A stretch of 64,000 nt of DNA. Source: Rebecca billardiae RCC1528 (Eukaryota > Haptophyta). The position numbers and the translations under genes are program-made. Below the pieces are notes generated by a model, which had not been told where the DNA came from, did no database searches, and was given only the letters and a program-made list of their open reading frames with translations. This document shows positions 43,104 through 52,117 of the stretch, in pieces. The stretch lies in assembly GCA_965240325.2 (NCBI GenBank), contig OZ251224.1, positions 4,340,001 through 4,404,000 on the forward strand. The letters are read 5' to 3'. Position 1 is the first letter of the stretch; the number at the start of each line of letters is the position of its first letter.

Positions 43104-44046
43104 ATGGCAATCGCCCTTCTCCTGCTCTCCACGCATGCGGCCTCGCGCGGCGCCAGCCTGGCGCGCGTGTCGGCGCTGCGCGGCGCCTCGGCGCTGCGCA
43201 TGTCGCTCCCGACGGCCAAGCCCGACGGCGAGCTCGGCACGGAGGAGTTCAAGGTCAACTTCTTCGATGGCTCGAGCCCCAAGTCGCCGTGGCACGACGT
43301 GCCGCTCGAGGCGGGCAACGGGCTGTACAACTTCGTGAACGAGATCCCCAAGTACACGACGGCGAAGATGGAGGTCGACACGAAGGCGCCCAACAACCCG
43401 ATCGTGCAGGACGAGAAGAAGGGCAAGCTCCGCTACTACCACGGCTGCATCTTCTGGAACTACGGCTGCCTGCCTCAGACGTGGGAGGACCCGAACGTGA
43501 AGGGCGCGGACGAGGTGGGCGGCGCGTTCGGCGACAACGACCCGATCGACGTCGTCGAGATCGGGTCGCAGCGTCTCGAGATGGGTGCGCGCGGGGGCGC
43601 GTGCGCTGCCTCGCCCCCGTGGCGCGCGCCGTCTCGTCTCACCGCGCGGCCGGTGGCGCGCCGCTCGCCCGCACGCGCACGCGCTCGCGCGCGCGCGCGC
43701 GCACGCAGGCTCGATCACGCCGGTGAAGCCATTGGGCGTGCTGGCGATGATCGACGACGGCGAGCTCGACTGGAAGGTGATCGCGATCGCCGCCACCGAC
43801 CCGATGGCCTCGGAGCTCAACGACGTCGCCGACCTCGAGGCGAAGATGCCGGGCGTCGTCTCAGGCATCCGCGAGTGGTTCCGGTGGTACAAGACGCCTG
43901 ACGACAAGCCGCTCAACGGCTTCGGCTTCGGCGAGAAGTGCCTCGGCGCGAGCCACGCGAAGGAGGTGATCGCCGAGACGCACGGCTTCTACAAGGCGCT
44001 GCTCGAGGGCAAGACCGACAAGGGCAAGCTGTGGCTGCCCAACTGA
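43104..44046 (+). CDS. Soluble inorganic pyrophosphatase, family I, with N-terminal targeting peptide
   Basis: Hydrolyses pyrophosphate to phosphate and so pulls biosynthetic reactions forward. 272 residues. Exons are 43104-43584 and 43709-44046, and the 124-bp intron interrupts [12 protein letters not shown]. The signature [13 protein letters not shown] contains the metal-binding aspartates. Other family motifs are [43 protein letters not shown] and the late [16 protein letters not shown]. The first 32 residues ([17 protein letters not shown]...) are a signal-peptide-like region followed by a Ser/Arg/Ala stretch. This fits a bipartite plastid presequence of a secondary-plastid alga, or secretion. 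It is divalent-metal dependent by family. Confidence 0.93.
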
Positions 44047-44699
44047 GCGCCGGCCCGGCCGGAGTGCGGCCGCGCTCGTGGCTGGCCCGCGGCCGCTGGC
44101 TGCGGCCGGCCGAGCGCGCGCGCGCTGATGAGGCGGCCGGCTGATGAGCCCACCCAGCTGCCGCATCAGCTCTCCATGACCGAGGCTGCCGCGCTACTCC
44201 GCTGCGTCCTGCGCCGCCGACTGCGCACTCTGCACCCATCCGTCAGTGTGAGTGTCACCAACGGCCTGGCCGCGGGCGGCACGGATCTTTATCTGGATTC
44301 TGGGGCCGCTGCGCCCACCGCCGCCGTGGTTAATCCGATATCACCTTCATGGTGGAGACCGTCGTCGATGGGATCGCGCGCGCGGATGAGAAGTGCAAGT
44401 AGTACGTATCGTCCGCAGCTGATGATTGCACCCGTACGATAGCGCAAAGCAGTATCATCCTGCTGCATACGCCTTTAAAAGGATCATGTTGAAACAGTCA
44501 CTCTGCTAAGACTAAGTCGACACTACGACGACGCTGGCCGCTGAGTAATTCTGCGACACTGAAGGACTGCTCACTGCTCACCAGGCGGCGGCGGCGGCGG
44601 CAGGATTTTCTCTCCAGCCAATCGCCGCTGCGCATTCTCTTTCTCACGAACGTCCGGCTCGCCCTCGAGACGCGCGCTCGGCGGGCATCAGCAATCGCG
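44047..44699. other. Intergenic region
   Basis: 653 bp between the pyrophosphatase and TPS genes. It contains AT-richer sequence at about 44400-44520 upstream of the TPS start and no recognised gene. Confidence 0.5.
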
Positions 44700-47600
44700 A
44701 TGGCGCCTCCCCGCGCGAGGCCCGCGAGGAAGCCGCTCGTCACGAGCGGCGACGGCGCGCTGCCCAACTCGCGGGGCGACTCGCCGTTGCACGCGGGTAA
44801 GCAGCGCACGCGCACAGGGGACGTCGAGCGGCACATCGTCGCGCAGATCTCGGTGTGGCGCGCGCGCGCGCATGCGCGCGCTCCGCGCGGGCGCGGGCGC
44901 GGCGCGCGCTCGCGCGATCCCGCGCGCGGCCGCGGCCGACGCGGCCGGCGTGCACGGTGGCGGGGATGCCAAGCTCACTCCCCACGCGCCGCGCCGCGCC
45001 CGCGGCTCCCGCGCCCCGCGCGCGCCGCCCGCGCGCCCGTCGGCGCGCAGGAGCTGCAGAGGCAGCTGACGAGCGAGCGGCAGCGGCAGCAGGACGTGAA
45101 GGCGCACGCGGACGAGCGGCAGTCGAAGGAGACGTGCCTGATCATCGTGGCGAACCGGCTGCCCGTCTCGCTCTCGCGCCTGCCCTCGGGCGACTGGAAC
45201 GCCGACATGTCCCACGGCGGGCTCGTGTCGGCGCTGATGGGCGTGCGCAACCTGCGGATGACGTGGGTGGGCTGGCCGGGGCTCGAGGTGCCGAAGGAGG
45301 ACCAGCAGGCGGTGTCGGAGCAGCTGCAGCGGCTGCTGCAGTGCGTGCCCGTCTTCCTCGACGCGAAGACCTCGGGCCTGTACTACGACGGCTTCTGCAA
45401 CAACGTGCTCTGGCCGCTGCTGCACTACGTGCCGCTCTCGTCCCTCGGCACCGAGATGCGCGAGGACGAGTGGGACGCGTACCGGCGCGCGAACGCGGCG
45501 TTCGCCGACGCGATCTGCTCGGTGGCGGACGAGGCGGACATGGTGTGGCTGCAGGACTACCACCTCATGCTCCTCCCGCAGCTCCTGCGCGAGCGCCGCC
45601 CGCGCGCCAAGATCGGCTGGTTCCTGCACGTGCCGTGGTGCGCGGCCGAGATCTACGCGTCCTTCCCCAAGCGCAAGCAGATTCTGCGCGGGCTGCTCGG
45701 CGCGGACCTGATCGGCTTCCACGTGTACGACTACGCGCGGCACTTCACCGAGTCGCTGCAGCGCGTGCTCGGCGTCGAGGTCGCCGTGCACCGCGAGACG
45801 TACGTGCGCGACCTCGCGCGCGGCCACTGCCTCGCGGTCGGCGCGTTCCCGATCGGCATCGAGCCCGCGCGCTTTGACCAGCTGCTCGACTCGCTCGAGG
45901 TGAAGGACCGGATCATCGACCTGCGCCGGCGGTTCGACGGGAAGCTGGTGCTGCTCGGGATCGACCGGCTCGACTACATCAAGGGGCTGCCGCACAAGCT
46001 CGCGGGCATGCACCGCTTCCTCTCGCAGCAGCCGCACATGCGGCGGCGCGTCGTGCTGCTGCAGATTGCCGTGCCGTCGCGCGTCGCCGTCCCCGGCTAC
46101 CAGAAGCTGCGCGACTCGGTGCACCGGCTGGTGGCGCAGATCAACGGGCAGTTCGGCACGCTGGGCGACGTGCCCGTGCACTACCTCGACCGCTCGTGCG
46201 ACCTCACCGAGCTCGCCGCGCTCTACTTCGTCGCGGACGCGCTGATCGTCACCTCCCTGCGCGACGGCATGAACCTCGTCTCGTTCGAGTACGTGGCGTG
46301 CCAGCGGCCCAGGGACCCGGGCGTGCTCATCCTGTCGGACTTCGCGGGGGCGGCGCAGTGCCTGCGCGCGGGCGCGCTGGTGGTGAACCCGCACGACGCG
46401 CAGGAGATCGCCAACGCCATCGCGCAGGCCGTCGCCATGCCCTCCGCCGAGCGCGCCGAGCGGCACGCGCACATGGCAGCGTACGTGCGGCGGCACACGG
46501 CGCAGGCGTGGGCGGAGGAGTTCGCGCTCTCGCTCACGCACCTCGAGGCGGAGCTGAGCGAGGCGGGGTTCGCGCGGCGCAACCCGGCGCTGCCGCTGCC
46601 CGCCGGCGCGGTGTGCGCCGGCTTCGCCGCCGCCGCCGCCGCCTCCTCCCAGCGGCTGCTCGTGCTGGGCGTGCTGCACACGCTGCTCGACTGGCGCGCC
46701 TTCCGGGCGGCGGTCGACGCGCGCGCGCTGCCCCGCCGCGTGCGCGACGCGGTGGCCGCGCTCGCGACGGCGCCGCACACGACGGTGGTGATCGTCTCGG
46801 CGCGCGAGCGCGCGCTGCTCGCCGAGTGGTTCGCCGGCATCCCCGTCTGGCTCGTCGCGGAGAACGGCCTCTTCATCTCGGACCGCACCGTGGGCGCGGA
46901 CGCGCCGTGGGAGTGCACCGACGAGAACGCGCTCGGCGCGCCGTGGCTGGCGCACGTGCGGCCCATCTTCGACTTCTTCGAGCAGCGCACGCCGCACACG
47001 TGCATCGAGGCGCACGAGTGCTCGATCACGTGGCACCACGCGAGCGACCTCGACGGCGGCGCCGCCGTCGACGCGGCGGGCGCCGCCGCCTCGGCCGCCG
47101 CGTCGGCGGGCGGCGAGCGCGCGCGCGGCGTGAGCGCTGACGCGGCCGCGGCCGCGGCCGCGTCCGCGGGCATGGCGGGCTCCGGCCGGCCGCTGCGCGC
47201 GCCGGTGGGCGAGATCTCGCACGCCGACTTCGCGGCGTACATGGCCTCCGAGCTGTACGCCCACCTCGCCCGCGCCCTCCGCTCCGCGCGCGTGGAGGTG
47301 CACCTGGACGCAGACCGCGTGGAGGTGCGCCCCTCCGCCGTCTCCAAGGGCTCCGCCATCGAGCTCATCCTCGACAGGTGCGCGCGCGAGCGTGCGCGCA
47401 CGCGCACGCGCACGCGCGGCGCAGGCGCGCGCGCGCGGAGGCGCGCGCGGAGGGGCGCACGCCGAGGGGCGCACAGGCGCGCGGACGCACGTGCGGAGGG
47501 GCGCACGCGCGGCGCAGCGGCACACGCGCTCGGGCGCACGCAGCCTGTGCGCACGGTGCGCACGCGGAGGGGCTGCGCCGCGCGCGCCGAGGCTGAGCGG

Positions 47601-49418
47601 ACGGCCGCCCCGCGCGCGCCACCCGCCGCACGCGCGCGCGCCCGCCCGCCGCACGCGCGCGCGCCCCGCCCTCCGTGCGCGCGGCAGGCTGCCGTGGGAC
47701 GCCGCCTTCGTGCTGTGCGTGAGCGCGGCGTCCGCGCGAGACGCGGACCTCTTCACCGCGCTGCAGTCTCTGGACGCGGCGCAGCTGTTCACCTCCACGG
47801 TGAGCGTGGGCGGCTCGGTCGCGGAGTCGGGCGCGCACTACTTCGTGCCCAACCAGGCGGCGGCGGGGCACGTGCTCGGGCAGCTGGCGGAGCTCGCGCG
47901 CGCGCAGCAGGCCGCCGCGCGCTCGGCGGGCGCGCTGCCGCCGCCGGGGCCGGCGGCGGCCGCGCCGTCCGCGCTGCGCTCGGTGCGCGCGATCGCGCGC
48001 CGCATCGCGCTCGCGCAGGCCGCGGTCGAGCCCGCCGCCGCGGCCGCGAGCGGCGCGGTGCGCACGTGCGCGGCGGTGTGCATCCTCGAGCTGGACGGCT
48101 CCGCCTCCGCCGTCGCGGCGGAGACGCTCGAGGCGCTGCTGCCCAAGCTGCACGTGGCGTACATCGAGCGCGCGGCGCACAGCGCGCGGCCGGCGCTCGG
48201 CGCGGCCGCGGCCGCGGCCGCGGCCGCGCAGCCGGCGGCGCTGGGCGCGGGCGCGGCGGCGGGCGCGGGCGCGGGCGCGGAGGCGGACGCGCGGCGCGCG
48301 GCGCGGTGGGCGCGCACCGCGCCGCCGCACGGCGCGGGCGGCGCTGGCGCGGGCGGCGGCGCTGGCGCGGGCGGCGGCGACTTGGGCGCTGGCGCGGCGC
48401 GCGCGGCCGCGGCGGGCGGCGCGGCGGGCGGCGCGCGCGCACCGCCCTCCGACCGCGAGAGCGTGCGCCTCAAGCTGTGGGCGCGCCGCCCGCCCGCGGG
48501 CGGCGCAGACGAGCCCGCCGCGCCGGGCGGCGGCGCGCGCCGCGCCCGGCCGAGCGGCGGCGACGGGTCGGGCGGCGGCGGCACGGCCGCCCCCGCGTTG
48601 GCCCCGTCCTTGGCGCTCGGCGCGCCCTCCGCCGCCGAGCGCCGCTCGGCCGGCGGCGGCGCGTGCCCGGCGGAGCTGCCCGGCTCGCCCTGCCTGCTCA
48701 GCGCGGCCTCTGCGTTCGCTCCGGCGCTGGACGAGCTGGCCGCAGCGCTCGGCCCGCAGCTGGCCGGGCTGGCCGCGGTCGAGCGCGAGGAGGGCGCGTG
48801 CTGCGTGCGCGTCGGCGCGGCAGGGACCGCCGCGTCCGCCACGCAGGCGGCCGAGCGCGCGGTCGCCAGCGCCGTGAGCGGCCTTCCGATGCTCACGCGC
48901 ACGCGCAGCAGCAGCAGCGCCGAGGTGCGCGCGCGCGCGCCGCGCGCCCCTTTGCGCGCGCGCGGCGGCTCACCGCGCCGCGCGCCGCGCCGCCCTCCCC
49001 GTGTGCGCAGGGCCTCGCGATCGGCGCGGACGCGGGCTGGGCGGAGTCTGTGCACGCGGTGCCGTACCTGCTGCGCCGCCTCTCCGCCTCGCTGTGCGTG
49101 GAGGACGTGCTGCCCGTGCTGATCGGAGACCGCCACTCCGAGCCCACCTTCAGGGCGCTGCGCGAGGCGTTCGGCGTGGACGCGGCGCAGCAGCCGCTGC
49201 CGCCCGTGCCCGCGCCCGGCCGCGCGGCGACCACGCAGCACGGCGGCGGCGTGGGCGCCATCTCGATCGGCGTGGGGCTGGACACGGACGCGCCCACCGC
49301 CGCCATGTACAGGCTGGCCGACGCCGCCGAGCTCGACGCGTTTCTGCGCGCGCTCGCGCACGCGCTGCCGGACGTGCCGGTGGGCGGCTGGGTGCGCGCC
49401 ACGTACGCGCACGTCTGA
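44700..49418 (+). CDS. Trehalose-6-phosphate synthase with degenerate phosphatase domain (class II-like TPS)
   Basis: Predicted 1374 residues. Exons are 44700-44852, 45051-47377, 47688-48924 and 49011-49418, all GT-AG and in phase. The N-terminal half is an intact GT20 glucosyltransferase: SHGGLVSALMG, WLQDYHLMLLPQLL, GWFLHVPW, LLGIDRLDYIKGL and TSLRDGMNLVSFEYVA, with the Arg, Lys and Asp needed for UDP-glucose and glucose-6-phosphate. The C-terminal half keeps the shape of trehalose-6-phosphate phosphatase (WLVAENGLFI, AVSKGSAIE). However, the nucleophile motif DxDxT is replaced by GVLHTLLDW, SGR by SAR, and the GDDxxDE motif by SAASARDAD. Ala/Gly-rich insertions enlarge the second half. It is therefore probably a synthase with a regulatory, inactive phosphatase half. 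A 21-base stretch 44797-44817 looks like a mini-intron but is in frame. Confidence 0.85.
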   Translation: MAPPRARPARKPLVTSGDGALPNSRGDSPLHAGKQRTRTGDVERHIVAQISVWRARAHARAPRGRGRGARSRDPARGRGRRGRRARWRGCQAHSPRAAPRPRLPRPARAARAPVGAQELQRQLTSERQRQQDVKAHADERQSKETCLIIVANRLPVSLSRLPSGDWNADMSHGGLVSALMGVRNLRMTWVGWPGLEVPKEDQQAVSEQLQRLLQCVPVFLDAKTSGLYYDGFCNNVLWPLLHYVPLSSLGTEMREDEWDAYRRANAAFADAICSVADEADMVWLQDYHLMLLPQLLRERRPRAKIGWFLHVPWCAAEIYASFPKRKQILRGLLGADLIGFHVYDYARHFTESLQRVLGVEVAVHRETYVRDLARGHCLAVGAFPIGIEPARFDQLLDSLEVKDRIIDLRRRFDGKLVLLGIDRLDYIKGLPHKLAGMHRFLSQQPHMRRRVVLLQIAVPSRVAVPGYQKLRDSVHRLVAQINGQFGTLGDVPVHYLDRSCDLTELAALYFVADALIVTSLRDGMNLVSFEYVACQRPRDPGVLILSDFAGAAQCLRAGALVVNPHDAQEIANAIAQAVAMPSAERAERHAHMAAYVRRHTAQAWAEEFALSLTHLEAELSEAGFARRNPALPLPAGAVCAGFAAAAAASSQRLLVLGVLHTLLDWRAFRAAVDARALPRRVRDAVAALATAPHTTVVIVSARERALLAEWFAGIPVWLVAENGLFISDRTVGADAPWECTDENALGAPWLAHVRPIFDFFEQRTPHTCIEAHECSITWHHASDLDGGAAVDAAGAAASAAASAGGERARGVSADAAAAAAASAGMAGSGRPLRAPVGEISHADFAAYMASELYAHLARALRSARVEVHLDADRVEVRPSAVSKGSAIELILDRCARERARTRTRTRGAGARARRRARRGARRGAHRRADARAEGRTRGAAAHALGRTQPVRTVRTRRGCAARAEAERTAAPRAPPAARARARPPHARAPRPPCARQAAVGRRLRAVRERGVRARRGPLHRAAVSGRGAAVHLHGERGRLGRGVGRALLRAQPGGGGARARAAGGARARAAGRRALGGRAAAAGAGGGRAVRAALGARDRAPHRARAGRGRARRRGRERRGAHVRGGVHPRAGRLRLRRRGGDARGAAAQAARGVHRARGAQRAAGARRGRGRGRGRAAGGAGRGRGGGRGRGRGGGRAARGAVGAHRAAARRGRRWRGRRRWRGRRRLGRWRGARGRGGRRGGRRARTALRPRERAPQAVGAPPARGRRRRARRAGRRRAPRPAERRRRVGRRRHGRPRVGPVLGARRALRRRAPLGRRRRVPGGAARLALPAQRGLCVRSGAGRAGRSARPAAGRAGRGRARGGRVLRARRRGRDRRVRHAGGRARGRQRRERPSDAHAHAQQQQRRGARARAARPFARARRLTAPRAAPPSPCAQGLAIGADAGWAESVHAVPYLLRRLSASLCVEDVLPVLIGDRHSEPTFRALREAFGVDAAQQPLPPVPAPGRAATTQHGGGVGAISIGVGLDTDAPTAAMYRLADAAELDAFLRALAHALPDVPVGGWVRATYAHV

Positions 49419-49936
49419 CGGACGCGCCGGGCGGCGCTCGACGACGACGGCGCGGGTGCGGCGGTCCGCGCGAGTCGGGGCGGCGTGCCCTCACGGCCTG
49501 ACGGCTGACGCTGCTGGAGGGCACACGGCAGGCTCAGCGCGCGGTCGTCACCACTTCGTCACTGGCGCCAGCGCGCATCAGCCGCATGGTCGACAGTGCC
49601 GCAGTCGTGCCGACAGCAATCAGCAGGCGACGATGCTCTGCGCGGTGCGGCGCGCGCGACGATGTATGCTGCGCATATTCATCATATCGTCGTCAGGCTT
49701 TTATATTTAATTATCAACAGTCGCAGCACTTCGCATACAATAGCAAGCAGCAGCGGCGCGCAAGCACTTTTGGCCCGCCCGGTCGCCGGGATGATGACTA
49801 CTGACGCAGTCAAACTCGAGAATCAGACCACAGACGCGCGACGAGAATGAGCTGCGGCTGCTGCGAGGGTGGCAGGGTTCCCTGGCTGCGCAGAAAAGCG
49901 CACCGGGCACACACCTCCGGACGCGCGCATCTACTA
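49419..49936. other. Intergenic region
   Basis: 518 bp between TPS and the next gene in the same direction. AT-richer at about 49660-49740. No gene recognised. Confidence 0.5.
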
Positions 49937-51474
49937 ATGGCGACGACGACGACGGCGCGCGCGCTAGTCGTCACGATCGCGGCGCTGCCGCTGCTGCTAC
50001 TGCTGCTGCTGCCAATGGCGGCGCGCGCGCCCTTCTGCCCGAACGGGCCGATGCACGTGGACGCACGCGCGCGCCCGCTGCTGCTCGCGCACCACGCGCA
50101 GCTGCGCTCGCGGCCGTGGGCGTACGGGCCGCTCCCCGCGCCCGCGCCGGACGGCGCAGAGCGCGGCAGCGGGCGCGGGCGCGAGGCGCCGCGGCAGCTG
50201 TGGGACGCGGGCGCGTGGGCGGGCGAGACGATGCCCAAGTTCGAGGACGCCGACTGGCCCAAGCCCCGCGGCTGCCCCCCCGTCCCCGCCTCCCTCAGCC
50301 CGCTCAGCTGCCTGCCGCACAATGGCTACCTGCTGGGGCACGTGGGCGGCGCGGGCGGCACCGCGCTGCTCGTGCACCTGGGGCTGAAGACGGGGACGTC
50401 GGCGATGCGCGCGTTCTGGCGCTGCGCGTTCGGCGGCGAGGAGCGGCGGTACCGCGCCCTCCCGCGCGCCGCCCTCGCGCCCTCCAGCCGCATGCTGCAC
50501 GCGGCGATGGTGCGCGCCCCGCTCGAGCGCCTGCTGGCGGGGTACGTGGAGCTGCTGCTGCGCAACACGCGCGCCGTGCGCGCGCACGGCTCGGGCCGCG
50601 TGTTCCGGCTGCCCACCGCGGCGCACATGGCGAGGATGCTCGAGGAGACGTTCGACGACGGCCTCGCGCGCGTCAACCAGGCGCTGGCGCGCGCGCGCGC
50701 ACCCCACGGCGACGGCGGTGCGCCGGGCTCGTCCGCCTCGGATGCGGCCGCGTTCGCGGCCGCGCTGCGCACCACCGCGGCCGGCTGGCTCGTGGCGGGC
50801 TACACGCGCGCCGACGGCCGCGACGGCGGCTGGCCCACGCGCACGGCGCCCGAGTCCGCCGCCTCCCCCGAGGGCGTGCCGGGCGAGCTGGACGAGCTGC
50901 AGCGCTTCCGCGCGTTTGTGCGCTCGCTGTCGTGCGGAGGGCGGTGGCACGGCGTGGGCCACGTCGAGTCGCTGAGCGCGCAGCTGAGCGTCTCGCCGCT
51001 CGCGCCCGCCAACCACGCGCTGCTCGGCGCGCGCAAGCGGCAGCACCGGCAGCGGCAGCGCGGCGCGTGCCCGCTTGGCGCGCTGGGCGACACGGTGCCC
51101 CCGCCCATCCAGATGCTCATCCGACAGGAGGCGCTGCGCGAGGACCTCAAGCGCGTGCTGGGCGCGCTCAACGCGACGCACGCGCTGCGCAGCTGCCCGC
51201 TGCCGCGCCGGCGGCAGGACAACCGCCCGCCCGAGCTGGAGGACAAGCTGCGCGCCAAGCGGCGCGAGGGCGGCGGCGGCGCGCCCAACCAGAACCAGAC
51301 GGAGGCGGCGGTGGCCTCCGCCGTCTCGGGGCTGCCGGACAGGGGCGCGCTGCGGCGTGCGCTGGCGGAGGAGCCCGAGCTCGTGCGCGCCGTGTGCCGC
51401 GTGTACGCGCAGGACTACGCGTGCCTGCCCTACCCGCTGCCGTACAGCTGCAACGAGCTGATGCGCCCGCCCGC

Positions 51475-51516
<42 letters not shown>

Positions 51517-51942
51517 GCAGCAGCCGCAGCCGCAGCCGCCGCCCGGCTGGGGCCGCGCCAACGGCGGCGCGATGGCGGCTGGCTTCCCGAGGCAGCCGAT
51601 GGGCGCGGGCGCAGCCGCCTTCCCGCACGGCGGCGGAGGCGCCCGCGCGTGGTGGGCCGGCGGGGCCGCGCCGCAGCCGCCGACGGCGCAGCCGCTGTGG
51701 CAGCGCCACGTGCAGCGGCCGCCGCCGCAGCAGCGGCCGTTCAGGCACAAGCCGCGCGCGCCGCCTGCGCCAGCAGCGGGCCACGGTGACTGGGGGCGCG
51801 GCTGGTCGCACCGAGCGCCGCGCCCGCAGCAGCCCGCCTGGGCGGCGCACGGTGGCACGATCGGTGGCGGGGCGCCGATGCGGCCGGCCGCGGCCCCGCT
51901 CGGCACGAGATTCGGCGGCGGCAGCGGCCGGGCCGGGCCAGC

Positions 51943-51976
<34 letters not shown>

Positions 51977-52117
51977 TCTCCCATCAGCCTTCCTGGGCTC
52001 GCGGGCGGGCAGCTCGCCCCGCTGCTCAGCTCGCTCAAGGAGGGGCTGGCGGGGCTGCAGCACATCCTGAAGGGCCCGGGCATCGCTCGGCAGAGTCCGC
52101 AGCGTGAGCGGTCGTAG
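49937..52117 (+). CDS. Sulfotransferase-like type II membrane protein with Gln/Gly-rich tail
   Basis: Single exon of 726 residues from ATG at 49937. An in-frame upstream ATG at 49847 would add 30. A strong signal anchor (LVVTIAALPLLLLLLLPMAA) is followed by the motif LVHLGLKTGTSAMRAFWRC, which fits the PAPS 5'-phosphosulfate loop. VRAPLERLLAGYVELL fits the 3'-phosphate motif of carbohydrate sulfotransferases. Cys residues in FWRCAF and LRSCPLP could be structural. From about residue 510 the protein turns to poly-Gln (CAG run 51475-51516), then Gly/Pro/Ala-rich disordered sequence to the end. By family a Golgi enzyme. The divergent middle makes activity uncertain. It is not similar by eye to the other sulfotransferase in this window beyond the cofactor motifs. 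Confidence 0.7.
51475..51516 (+). repeat. (CAG)n poly-Gln tract
   Basis: Pure CAG run of about 14 units, continued by CAG/CCG units to about 51540, inside the sulfotransferase-like gene. Likely length-polymorphic. Confidence 0.9.

Noticed and set aside
44688-47798. Minus-strand frame of about 1000 codons opposite TPS
   Set aside because: Composition-driven; contains none of the GT20 motifs that the plus strand shows.
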